Shown one piece after another: positions 1 through 9,247 of a stretch of DNA of 64,000 bases. The stretch is from NCBI GenBank assembly GCA_017854855.1, contig JAFMGZ010000001.1, positions 62,001 to 126,000 of the forward strand, given 5' to 3'. Position 1 is the first letter of the stretch. The number at the start of each line of letters is the position of its first letter. The position numbers and the translations under genes are program-made. The notes below the pieces were generated by a model. It did not search any database. It was given only the letters and a program-made list of their open reading frames with translations, and was not told where the DNA came from. Source of the DNA: Sulfitobacter sp. (GTDB taxonomy: Bacteria; Pseudomonadota; Alphaproteobacteria; Rhodobacterales; Rhodobacteraceae).

Positions 1-236
1 TCGGGCTCTGCGGCAAAGCCACGCGAGCCACCCGTGTAATTGGGGGGCGGCGCATTCATCAAGACCAGTTCCAGGCCATTGGCGATCAGCGCACGTTTGG
101 TTTCCTTGGCCGCGATGTCATAGGGGAACAATATCTCAACCGCCTGAAAACCCGCCTCAGCCGCAGCCTCGAACCGGTCAAGATAGGGCAGTTCGGGCCA
201 AAGCAGGCTGATGTTGGCGGCAAATTTTGGCGGCAC
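1..236 (-). CDS. hyi: hydroxypyruvate isomerase, N-terminal part (runs off the window start)
   Basis: Reverse-strand translation (V)PPKFAANISLLWPELPYLDRFEAAAEAGFQAVEILFPYDIAAKETKRALIANGLELVLMNAPP matches the Hyi N-terminus; GTG start inferred. Confidence 0.8.
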   Translation of the reverse strand, partial: MPPKFAANISLLWPELPYLDRFEAAAEAGFQAVEILFPYDIAAKETKRALIANGLELVLMNAPPPNYTGGSRGFAAEP

Positions 237-244
237 GGCAGACC

Positions 245-832
245 CTACGGCAGTTCATTCGAAGGGATGATGCCAAAAAATTTGCCCCCTGACCACACAC
301 CAAACCACCCTTCGTGGTGCACCCCCAGATCAACCAGCCGGTAAAAGCTTTTGCGGTCGATCAGCGCTTCGAGGTTGCGGCGTATCAGCACATAGGGCGA
401 CGGCTCTCCTGTGTCAGGGTCGCGCAGCACGCGGATCGGCATATCGGGGCCCGCCTTTGCCTTGTCGTCCAGATTGGTGACAAAAGTCAGCACCTGGTCA
501 ACACCTTCGCCCGTCACGTCGAAATCAACGGCGACGAAAGGCGCGTCTTCAACGGTGATACCCACTTTTTCAACGGGTGTGACAAGGAAATAATCATCCC
601 CTTCGCGCCACAGAATCGTTGCGAACAATTTGACCAAACCAGGCCGACCAATGGGCGTCCCTTCGTAAAACCAGGTGCCATCGCGTTTGATCTGCATGTC
701 GATATCGCCGCAAAACGGCGGATTCCACTTTTCCAAAGGCGGCAATCCGCGTGTTTTCACAGCATTTGCAGAGGCTGCAAGGCTGGTTGCCGTCGGGGTC
801 ACGGTTTTTTGTCCGCTCATTGCTTTTGCCAT
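245..832 (-). CDS. DUF1285 domain-containing protein
   Basis: 195 aa ORF; PPLEKWNPPFCGDIDMQIKRDGTWFYEGTPIGRPGLVKLFATILWREGDDYFLVTPVEKVGI is characteristic of DUF1285. Confidence 0.85.
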   Translation of the reverse strand: MAKAMSGQKTVTPTATSLAASANAVKTRGLPPLEKWNPPFCGDIDMQIKRDGTWFYEGTPIGRPGLVKLFATILWREGDDYFLVTPVEKVGITVEDAPFVAVDFDVTGEGVDQVLTFVTNLDDKAKAGPDMPIRVLRDPDTGEPSPYVLIRRNLEALIDRKSFYRLVDLGVHHEGWFGVWSGGKFFGIIPSNELP

Positions 833-890
833 TTCCAGTTAAAGGGATAGGTTTACATTAAAGCTATATAAACCCGAGGAAGCATTTGTC

Positions 891-1898
891 ATGACCCAAG
901 CCGAAGACATGGTGGCCCAGATCGAAGCATTGGGCGAAAAGCTCGCTGAAGCCAAGAAATCCATCACCAACCGTTTCATCGGTCAGGACCGTGTGGTGGA
1001 ACTGACGCTGACCGCGCTTTTGTGTGGTGGCCATGGCCTGTTGATCGGCCTGCCGGGGCTGGGCAAGACGCGGCTGGTGGAAACTCTCAGCACCGTGATG
1101 GGCCTGCATGGCAGCCGGGTACAATTCACCCCCGACCTGATGCCGGCCGACATCCTGGGGTCAGAGGTGCTGGAAACCGCGCCCGATGGCAGCCGGTCTT
1201 TCCGATTTATCGAGGGGCCGATATTTTGTCAGCTGATGATGGCGGATGAAATCAACCGTGCCTCGCCCCGGACCCAGTCTGCCCTGCTTCAGGCGATGCA
1301 GGAAAAAACCGTGACCGTCGCGGGTCAGGACCGTCCGCTGGGTGTGCCGTTTCATGTGCTTGCCACGCAAAACCCGATTGAACAGGAAGGTACCTACCCT
1401 CTGCCGGAGGCGCAGCTGGACCGTTTCCTGGTGCAGATCGACGTCCCCTATCCCGACCGCCAGACCGAACGTGATATCCTGTTGGCCACCACGGGTGATA
1501 CGGACGCGCAGTCCAGCCAGGTTTTCACCACCCAGGAATTGCTGGCCGCACAGCGCCTCTTGCGCCGGATGCCCGTGGGCGAATCCGTGGTTGAGATGAT
1601 CCTTGATCTGGTTCGTGCCTTCCGCCCCGAAGAAGAGGGCGCAAGCCCGCAGGTCCGCGAGACAGTGGCCTGGGGGCCAGGACCCCGTGCCGCACAGGCC
1701 TTGATGCTGGCGGTGCGCGCCAAGGCGCTGCTTGACGGGCGTCTGGCCCCCTCGGCTGAGGATGTGCTGGACATGGCGCGCCCCGTGCTGAGCCACCGCA
1801 TGGCGCTGAACTTTGCGGCGCGGGCACGCGGCGACAGCCTCACTGCACTGATCTCTGACACAGCGCGCGCACTGACCGGAACAAAGGCCGCAGCGTGA
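891..1898 (+). CDS. MoxR-family AAA+ ATPase
   Basis: GLPGLGKTRLVETLS Walker A, RVQFTPDLMPADILGSEV, ATQNPIEQEGTYPLPEAQLDRF motifs of MoxR ATPases. Confidence 0.95.
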   Translation: MTQAEDMVAQIEALGEKLAEAKKSITNRFIGQDRVVELTLTALLCGGHGLLIGLPGLGKTRLVETLSTVMGLHGSRVQFTPDLMPADILGSEVLETAPDGSRSFRFIEGPIFCQLMMADEINRASPRTQSALLQAMQEKTVTVAGQDRPLGVPFHVLATQNPIEQEGTYPLPEAQLDRFLVQIDVPYPDRQTERDILLATTGDTDAQSSQVFTTQELLAAQRLLRRMPVGESVVEMILDLVRAFRPEEEGASPQVRETVAWGPGPRAAQALMLAVRAKALLDGRLAPSAEDVLDMARPVLSHRMALNFAARARGDSLTALISDTARALTGTKAAA

Positions 1899-2779
1899 CC
1901 GATCCGCTTTCCCTTCGCGCCAAGGCAGAGGATCAGGCCGCACGCCTGCCTGCACTTTTGGCGCGGGCAGAACATTTGGCCGGTGCCGTGCTGCTGGGCG
2001 CCCATGGGCGACGGCGCGCAGGCACGGGTGATGATTTCTGGCAATACCGTCCCGCGCAGATCGGCGACAGCCGCCGCATGATCGACCACCGGCGTTCGGC
2101 CATGGGGGACCTGGAATTTGTGCGCGAACGCGAATGGCAGATTGCCCAGTCGGTGATGCTTTGGGTTGATCAAGGGGCATCCATGCGGTTTGCCTCTCAG
2201 GCCGCCCTGCCCCAAAAGGCGGACCGTGCCCGCCTGCTGGGTCTGGCGCTGGCGATCATGCTGCTGCGTGGCGGCGAACGGGTTGGCCTGACGGGCACTG
2301 CCCTGCCCCCGCGTCGCGGCACACCCCAAGTCCTGCGTCTGGCTGAAATGTTCTGCCAGGACGATGCCACAGACTACAGCCCGCCGGAACATCGGGCGAT
2401 GATCCCCCATGCACGCGCGGTCTTTATCTCTGATTTCATGGGCGATCTGGCCGATGTTCAACTGGCCCTGACCAAGGCCGCAGACCGCGGCGTGCGCGGC
2501 GTGCTTTATCACGTGCTGGACCCCTCAGAAGAAGCCTTTCCCTTTACCGGGCGGACCATATTTCAAAGCGTCGGCGGCACGCTCAGTCATGAGACGCTCA
2601 AGGCGTCCGACCTCAAGTCCCGCTATCTGGAACGTCTTGCCGCCCGCAAGGCCGAATTACAGCGGCTTTGCGCCCTGACCGGCTGGCAATATGGGCTGCA
2701 TCATACGGATGCCTCGGCGCAATCGGCGCTGTTGTGGCTTTACAGCGCGCTGGACAGCCGCACGGGAGTGGCGGCATGA
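1895..2779 (+). CDS. DUF58 domain-containing protein
   Basis: Overlaps the moxR stop by 4 bp; GDDFWQYRPAQIGDSRRMIDHRRSAMGD...WVDQGASM typical of DUF58. Confidence 0.9.
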   Translation: MTDPLSLRAKAEDQAARLPALLARAEHLAGAVLLGAHGRRRAGTGDDFWQYRPAQIGDSRRMIDHRRSAMGDLEFVREREWQIAQSVMLWVDQGASMRFASQAALPQKADRARLLGLALAIMLLRGGERVGLTGTALPPRRGTPQVLRLAEMFCQDDATDYSPPEHRAMIPHARAVFISDFMGDLADVQLALTKAADRGVRGVLYHVLDPSEEAFPFTGRTIFQSVGGTLSHETLKASDLKSRYLERLAARKAELQRLCALTGWQYGLHHTDASAQSALLWLYSALDSRTGVAA

Positions 2780-5571
2780 CGGTTTTGGGCGGCATCGGAT
2801 TTACCAGCCCCTGGTTGCTGGCAGCCCTTTTGGCGCTGCCAATCTTGTGGCTGATCCTGCGTGCAGTGCCACCGGCCCCTATCCGCCGCCGCTTTCCCGG
2901 AGTGGCGCTGCTGTTGGGACTGAAAGACGATGAAACCGTCTCTGACCGCACCCCCTGGTGGCTGTTGTTGCTGCGGATGCTGGCGGTGGCCGCAATCATT
3001 CTTGGGCTGGCCGGCCCGGTTCTGAACCCGCAAGCGGATCAGGCACAAGGCGACGGTCCCTTGCTGATCGTGCTGGACGGCACCTGGGCCGGGGCCACCC
3101 GTTGGCCCGAACAGACCAAGGTGATTGATGCGCAACTGACCCGTGCCAGCCGCGCTGAACGGCCCGTTGGTTTCATGGTCCTGACACGCCCTGACGCGCC
3201 CGCGTTTCAATCCGCAGATGTCTGGCGGACCAGACTGGCCGGATTTGCCCCGGCACCTTGGCAGCCCTCTGAGGCAGATGTGCGGCGCGCCGCCCAGATC
3301 ATGGGCGAGCTGACCGCATTCGATACGCTGTGGTTCAGCGACGGGTTGGATTATGACGGTCGCGACATCGTGTTGGACGCGATGCAGGCGCGCGGCGCTG
3401 TGGAGGTTTATCAAACAGCGGCCAATGTGCTGGCCATCGCGCCTGCGACCTATCAGGATAACGTCGTGAACCTGACCGTCGCCCGCGCCGCCGCCGGGCT
3501 TGAGCGCGCGGTTGTGATCCGCGCCGAAGGGCGCGATCCGGCAGGCAATGCGCGCATCCTCGCGACGGCCAATGCGACCTTTGACCCCGGTGCCACCACC
3601 GCGCAGACAGAGCTTTCCCTGCCGGCAGAGCTGCGCGCACGGATCACCGGCTTTACGGTCGCGGGGCAACGCTCTGCGGGGGCGACAACGCTGGTGGATG
3701 ACGCCCTGCGCCGCCGCGAGGTCGCCTTGATCGGCGGTGACAGCGACCAGGAAGGGCTGCAGTTGCTGTCCCCGCTGCATTACATCGAACAGGCGCTGCG
3801 CCCCACTGCCGATCTGATCGACGGCTCCATTTCGGATGTGCTGCCGGCCAATCCCGATGTGATCGTTCTGGCCGATGTGGCGACCCTGTCAGAGGCGGAA
3901 ACCGTTCCCCTGCTGAACTGGATAGAGCAGGGCGGGATGCTGGTCCGTTTTGCCGGGCCGCGCATTGCCGCCAGCGACATCAGCCGCTTTGACGAAGACC
4001 CGCTGATGCCCGTGCGCCTGCGCGCCGGAGGCCGCAGCGTAGGCGGTGCCATGAGTTGGGGCGAGCCGAAATCGCTTGAGACGTTCAAGGACACCTCTCC
4101 GTTCTTTGGCCTGACGATCCCTGATGATGTGGTCGTGTCGGCACAGGTCGTGGCACAGCCTGACCCGACGCTGGCCAACCGCGTGATTGCATCGCTCAGT
4201 GACGGCACACCTTTGGTGACCCGCAAGACGGCTGGCCAAGGCCAGATCGTCCTGTTCCATGTGACGGCCACGGCGGAATGGTCCACCCTGCCGCTGTCAG
4301 GCCTGTTCGTCGAGATGCTGGAGCGGCTGGCAGTGTCCTCTGCTGCCGCCTCGCCAGCGCCGGGCGACTTGCAGGGCACTACCTGGACACCATTGCGGGT
4401 GATGGACGGCTACGGTGTTCTGTCTGATGCGGGCAACCTGCCCGGTGTCGATGGCGCTGAGCTGATCACGGCACCGGCCGGGCCCATGATGCAGCCGGGC
4501 ATCTACGGCAGTGGTGAGCGGCGTCTGGCACGCAATGTCTTTGGCGCCGACAGCACCCTGACACCTGCGGCATGGCCTGCGGATGTCCCTGTAAGGGGGA
4601 TGTTGGTGGCACCCGAACACCCTGTCGCCGGTTGGCTGCTCAGCCTGTCGATCCTGTTGCTGCTGGCAGATGTTGTGGCCTCGCTTGCGCTTTCGGGCCG
4701 GTTGCTGGGCCGGGGCAATGCCACTGTGGCGACGGTGCTGGTTGCGCTGTCCCTGCTGGGGTTTGTGCCGCTGCAGGCAAATGCCCAGACGCAGGGACAG
4801 GCCCAGGCAGATGCAGATGAATTTGCCCTTGCCGCCACCACCGAAGTGTCGCTGGCCCATGTGATCACCGGCAATGCCCGCGTTGACGAAATTGCCGCTG
4901 CGGGCCTCAATGGCCTGTCTGACACATTGTTCTTTCGCACCTCGGTGGAACCGGCACCGGCGACATCCGTTAACCTGGAAACCGACGAGTTGGCATTCTT
5001 TCCAATGCTGTACTGGCCCGTTACTCCCGATCAGCCCCGCCCCTCTGCCGAGGCCTATACAAAGCTGAACGCCTATCTGCGCTCTGGCGGGTTGATCCTG
5101 TTTGATACGCGCGACGCTGATATCGCGCGTTTCGGCGCGGCCAGCCCGAATGGCCGCAAGCTGCAAGAGCTTGCCGCACCATTGGATATTCCACCGCTGG
5201 AACCTTTGCCCGGCGATCATGTGCTGACGCGCACCTTCTATCTGCTGCAAGACTTTCCCGGTCGCCACAGCAGCCGTGATGTCTGGGTAGAGGCGGCACC
5301 GCCCAATGCCGAACAGATCGAAGGGATGCCGTTCCGCAATCTGAATGACGGGGTGACACCGGTGGTGATCGGCGGCAACGACTGGGCCGCCGCATGGGCC
5401 GTGCGCCGCGATGGCGGGCCGCTGCTTCCTGTCGGGCGCGGCTATGCCGGAGAGCGACAGCGCGAGCTGGCGTACCGCTTTGGCGTCAATCTGGTCATGC
5501 ATGTGCTGACCGGCAACTATAAGTCGGATCAGGTGCATGTCCCTGCACTGCTGGATAGGTTGGGCCAATGA
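2776..5571 (+). CDS. DUF4159 domain-containing protein with BatA-like N-terminal membrane region
   Basis: N-term GGIGFTSPWLLAALLALPILWLILRAVPPAP (BatA-like), C-term ELAFFPMLYWPVTPDQPRPSAEAYTKLNAYLRSGGLILFDTRDAD (DUF4159). Start set to ATG 2776, overlapping the DUF58 stop; the ORF track start at 2668 is judged too long. Confidence 0.9.
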   Translation: MTVLGGIGFTSPWLLAALLALPILWLILRAVPPAPIRRRFPGVALLLGLKDDETVSDRTPWWLLLLRMLAVAAIILGLAGPVLNPQADQAQGDGPLLIVLDGTWAGATRWPEQTKVIDAQLTRASRAERPVGFMVLTRPDAPAFQSADVWRTRLAGFAPAPWQPSEADVRRAAQIMGELTAFDTLWFSDGLDYDGRDIVLDAMQARGAVEVYQTAANVLAIAPATYQDNVVNLTVARAAAGLERAVVIRAEGRDPAGNARILATANATFDPGATTAQTELSLPAELRARITGFTVAGQRSAGATTLVDDALRRREVALIGGDSDQEGLQLLSPLHYIEQALRPTADLIDGSISDVLPANPDVIVLADVATLSEAETVPLLNWIEQGGMLVRFAGPRIAASDISRFDEDPLMPVRLRAGGRSVGGAMSWGEPKSLETFKDTSPFFGLTIPDDVVVSAQVVAQPDPTLANRVIASLSDGTPLVTRKTAGQGQIVLFHVTATAEWSTLPLSGLFVEMLERLAVSSAAASPAPGDLQGTTWTPLRVMDGYGVLSDAGNLPGVDGAELITAPAGPMMQPGIYGSGERRLARNVFGADSTLTPAAWPADVPVRGMLVAPEHPVAGWLLSLSILLLLADVVASLALSGRLLGRGNATVATVLVALSLLGFVPLQANAQTQGQAQADADEFALAATTEVSLAHVITGNARVDEIAAAGLNGLSDTLFFRTSVEPAPATSVNLETDELAFFPMLYWPVTPDQPRPSAEAYTKLNAYLRSGGLILFDTRDADIARFGAASPNGRKLQELAAPLDIPPLEPLPGDHVLTRTFYLLQDFPGRHSSRDVWVEAAPPNAEQIEGMPFRNLNDGVTPVVIGGNDWAAAWAVRRDGGPLLPVGRGYAGERQRELAYRFGVNLVMHVLTGNYKSDQVHVPALLDRLGQ

Positions 5572-7610
5572 CCGCAACAATCGTTTATGACCCGCTGATC
5601 CCGCTGTCGCTGCTGATCGTGGTGACGATCATTGCGCTGATGGGCGTGATCATTGCCATTCTGCGCGGCCTGAACGGATGGCCGCTGCGCGCCCTGGCCG
5701 CGCTGGTGGTGCTGGGGGCTTTGGCCAACCCGTCTTATCAACAAGAAGACCGCGCCCCGCTGAGCGACATCGTGTTGCTGGTCGAGGATGAAAGCGCCAG
5801 CCAGCGCCTTTCTGACCGGCCACAGCAGACATCTGATGCGGCCACTGCCCTTGCCGCACAGATCACGGCCCGGCCCAATACCGAAATCCGCCGTATCACC
5901 GTCCCGGATGGCGCGGGCGACGCCGGCACCGAAATGATGGCCGCCATCACCGATGCCCTGGCCGAAGAGCCGCGCGCGCGCATTGCCGGTATCCTGGCGA
6001 TCAGCGATGGACGCGTGCATGATGCGGATCTGCCGCTGGATCTGCCTGCGCCCATGCATCTGCTGATGACGGGCAAACAGGCCGATTGGGACCGGCGTTT
6101 GACCGTGCGCAACGCGCCCGCCTTTGCCATCATAGGAGAGCCTGTCACCCTGACCCTGCGCATCGACGATCTGGGGGCCGCCCCCGCAGGTGAAACACTG
6201 GCCCCGCTGGATATCTCTATCGATGGCGAAGAGCCCCTGACCTTTCGGGTGCCGATCGGCCAGGACCTTGAGCTGCCTATCACCCTGCCACACGGCGGGC
6301 GCAACGTGATCCGGTTCTCTCTGCCCCAAGCCGAAGGGGAGCTGACAGATCGCAACAATTCCGCACTGATCCAGATGAACGGGGTGCGCGACCGTTTGCG
6401 CGTGCTGCTGGTCAGCGGAGAGCCGCATCCCGGCGGGCGCACATGGCGCAACCTGCTGAAATCGGACAGTTCGGTCGATCTGGTGCATTTTACCATCCTG
6501 CGCCCCCCCGAAAAGCAAGACGGTGTTCCCGTCAATGAATTATCCTTGATCGCCTTTCCGACCCGCGAACTGTTTATGGAAAAGATCGACGATTTCGATC
6601 TGATCATCTTTGACCGTTACCAGCGGCGCGGCATCCTGCCATCGCTCTATCTGGAAAATGTCGCCAATTATGTCCGGCAGGGTGGTGCGGTGCTGGTTGC
6701 GGCCGGTCCCGACTTTGCCACCGCGGACAGCCTGTATCGGTCGCCCCTGGGCCTGGTAATCCCCGCCACGCCAACCGCCCGCGTCATCGAAGAGCCGTTC
6801 CTGCCCAAAGTCACCGACCTGGGCCAGCGCCATCCCGTCACCACCGATCTGCCCAGCAATGGCGACTGGGGCCGCTGGCTGCGCCAGGTTGACGTCGCAG
6901 ATCCACAGGGCAACGTGGTGATGCAAGGCGTCGACGACCGCCCCTTGCTGGTGCTCAACCGTGTGGGCGAGGGGCGCGTGGCGCTACTGGCCTCTGACCA
7001 TGCATGGCTCTGGAGCCGTGGATACGAAGGCGGCGGTCCGCAGCTGGAACTGCTGCGCCGTCTGGCGCATTGGATGATGAAGGAACCCGAACTGGAGGAA
7101 GAGGCGCTGACCGCCAACGCAGATGGTCAGACCATGCGCATCACACGCCGGACCCTGGGCGAGGGCGTGCCGCCCGTGACCGTCACCGCCCCAGATGGCT
7201 CCACGCTGGATATTGAGCTGACCGAAGGGGCCGCAGGCCTGTTCGAAGGGGTCTATCAAGGGCCAGAAATCGGGCTGTACCGTCTGGCCAACGGCGATCA
7301 GAATGCGGTCATCGGGCTTGGCCCTGCGGCTCCGCGCGAATTTGTCGAAACGATTGCCGATGCAGCAACGCTTGATCCCATCGTCAGCGCCCTGCGCGGC
7401 GGTGTTGTGCGCCTTGAAGACGGCCTGCCACGCCTGCGCGATGTGCGGATCGGACGGCCCGCGGCGGGCCGTGGCTGGCTGGGCATCACCCCGCGCGGTG
7501 CCTATGAAACCCGCGACATCCGGCAAACCGCGATCCTGCCGGGCTGGTTGGTCTTGTTGCTGTCGGCTGCATTGATCACGGCAGCATGGCTGCGCGAGGG
7601 ACGCCGCTGA
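5568..7610 (+). CDS. membrane protein with glutamine-amidotransferase-like domain (MoxR/DUF58 operon partner)
   Basis: 680 aa, TM segments at both ends, RVLLVSGEPHPGGRTWRNLLKSDSSVDLVHFTILRPPEKQ...ELSLIAFPTRELF; 4-bp overlap with upstream gene. Confidence 0.85.
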   Translation: MTATIVYDPLIPLSLLIVVTIIALMGVIIAILRGLNGWPLRALAALVVLGALANPSYQQEDRAPLSDIVLLVEDESASQRLSDRPQQTSDAATALAAQITARPNTEIRRITVPDGAGDAGTEMMAAITDALAEEPRARIAGILAISDGRVHDADLPLDLPAPMHLLMTGKQADWDRRLTVRNAPAFAIIGEPVTLTLRIDDLGAAPAGETLAPLDISIDGEEPLTFRVPIGQDLELPITLPHGGRNVIRFSLPQAEGELTDRNNSALIQMNGVRDRLRVLLVSGEPHPGGRTWRNLLKSDSSVDLVHFTILRPPEKQDGVPVNELSLIAFPTRELFMEKIDDFDLIIFDRYQRRGILPSLYLENVANYVRQGGAVLVAAGPDFATADSLYRSPLGLVIPATPTARVIEEPFLPKVTDLGQRHPVTTDLPSNGDWGRWLRQVDVADPQGNVVMQGVDDRPLLVLNRVGEGRVALLASDHAWLWSRGYEGGGPQLELLRRLAHWMMKEPELEEEALTANADGQTMRITRRTLGEGVPPVTVTAPDGSTLDIELTEGAAGLFEGVYQGPEIGLYRLANGDQNAVIGLGPAAPREFVETIADAATLDPIVSALRGGVVRLEDGLPRLRDVRIGRPAAGRGWLGITPRGAYETRDIRQTAILPGWLVLLLSAALITAAWLREGRR

Positions 7611-7615
7611 ACCTG

Positions 7616-8518
7616 TCACAGGGCGCGGAGCAACAATCCACCGGCGATAAAGACGACGACACTGCCTGCCAGCAGCTCGATACCTGCCACGACCCGCGCC
7701 ACCTGAGAAGAGCCGCTGAGCCCCGCCAGAACCCCACCGCGCAGCCCGCCGGCGGCAAGGCCAACAAAGACCGTGATCATGGCTGTGCCCAAAGCCATCG
7801 CAAAGGCCCCGCCGATGCCCAGCCCCCCAATGCCCATCTGCCAGGTGATGATCAGCACGAACAGCGCACCTGTGCAGGGTCGCATCGCAATGCCCCCCAC
7901 CAGCATTATCGCGTCGCGCAGGCTTCCTGCCTGCTCCACCTGATCCAGCGACGGACCATGGGCGTGACCGCAACTTGCGCAGACATCGCCATGGCCCTCA
8001 TGGGCATGATCATGCGGCGGTGTCCGGCCTGCTAGGAACTTGCGCAGACCGCGCCACATCAGCCAAAGACCAATCAGCGCAATCGCGCCATAGCTGATCG
8101 GGGCCATCACCACTTCGACCGCGCCCACCATCGCCTGCCGTCCGATATTCAGGATCAGCACGCCCCCATAAACCACAACGATAGCCGTCACCGCCTGGGC
8201 AAGGGACGCGGCCAAGGCGATCAGCGACAGGCGCAGCATCGGCACCTTGCGGCCAAAGCCGTAGCCGCCGATCAGCACCTTGCCATGCCCCGGCCCTGCC
8301 GCATGGGCCAGCCCATAGGCAAAACAGGCCCCCAGCACCGCTGCGATGGCACCTGCCTCGCCCGCGCGGGCGCTGCGCAGGGCGCGTGCGATGGCATTTT
8401 GAAATTCGCGCTGCTGCAGCGCCGCCCAGAGGCCCAGCCGGTCAAACCCGCCCGCAAACCAGAACCAGCCAAGCACGGCCAGAACCACAAGCGCTGTGAC
8501 CGTCAGGGCGTAGCGCAT
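7616..8518 (-). CDS. nickel/cobalt transporter (RcnA/NicO family)
   Basis: ACFAYGLAHAAGPGHGKVLIGGYGFG and AMRPCTGALFVLIITWQMG motifs; His-rich loop PPHDHAHEGHGDVCASCGHAHG. Confidence 0.9.
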   Translation of the reverse strand: MRYALTVTALVVLAVLGWFWFAGGFDRLGLWAALQQREFQNAIARALRSARAGEAGAIAAVLGACFAYGLAHAAGPGHGKVLIGGYGFGRKVPMLRLSLIALAASLAQAVTAIVVVYGGVLILNIGRQAMVGAVEVVMAPISYGAIALIGLWLMWRGLRKFLAGRTPPHDHAHEGHGDVCASCGHAHGPSLDQVEQAGSLRDAIMLVGGIAMRPCTGALFVLIITWQMGIGGLGIGGAFAMALGTAMITVFVGLAAGGLRGGVLAGLSGSSQVARVVAGIELLAGSVVVFIAGGLLLRAL

Positions 8519-9153
8519 GTAACGCGTACCGTGGTCGCAAGCAGCCCGCCGATGTCGGGCAGGCCCGCTTCCTCTGGGGTGGTTGCCATATCAAGGGCAG
8601 CAAGTTCCTTGCTGAGCATCTGAATGCCTGCATCAATATCGGGCACTTCAATGCGATGCTCACATTGGTCGGTGCCCAACAGGCGCACGGGCAATGTCAC
8701 GTCATATGCGGTGTAATAGGTCGCATCAAAGGGTTTGATCTCAAGCGGCACACCGGGCTGCTGATCGGGGTCAACCCGGCGCAGATGGGTCGTGGTGATA
8801 CGGCCCTGCGCATAGACCGCCGTCGCCTCTGTAGGGCCTGAAAGGGTCAGCAGCCGGCCGGCCTGCGTGATTTCCAGATCACCGTTGAACCCTTCGGTCC
8901 ATTGCATGTCAAAGCCTGTCAAATCCGCCGCTTCGGCCGGTGTCAGCACACCGTCCAGATCCGGGTCAAGCCCGCGATCCTCCATGATCAGCAGCGAATA
9001 AAAGTCATCATAGGCCCAGGTCGTTATTACCTCGGTCAATCTGCCCTCGGCGTCAAAACGCAATTCCAGCCCCGTATCCACAAAGATATGCGGATGGGCG
9101 GTCAGCGGACCGGCAAGGACAAAGGACAGCAAAAGCGCGAAGGCATGTTTCAT
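8503..9153 (-). CDS. DUF1007 family periplasmic protein
   Basis: MKHAFALLLSFVLAGPLTAHPHIFVDTGLELRFDAEGRL; start ATG 9153 with signal peptide; overlaps the transporter start. Confidence 0.88.
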   Translation of the reverse strand: MKHAFALLLSFVLAGPLTAHPHIFVDTGLELRFDAEGRLTEVITTWAYDDFYSLLIMEDRGLDPDLDGVLTPAEAADLTGFDMQWTEGFNGDLEITQAGRLLTLSGPTEATAVYAQGRITTTHLRRVDPDQQPGVPLEIKPFDATYYTAYDVTLPVRLLGTDQCEHRIEVPDIDAGIQMLSKELAALDMATTPEEAGLPDIGGLLATTVRVTCATP

Positions 9154-9247
9154 GATGCAACCGAGATACTCCAAGCCTGCGGTGCCAGCAATACAAAGCC
9201 TTGTGAGCAGGACTTGGGACGGGGTTTTCGGGAATACGCCCACCAGA

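Noticed and set aside
1161-2512. Long minus ORFs (339 and 354 aa) over moxR/DUF58
   Set aside because: Antisense shadow frames; no recognisable domain, opposite strand has confident genes.
4297-5580. 427-aa minus ORF
   Set aside because: Antisense to the DUF4159 gene; low-complexity His/Gln/Arg translation.
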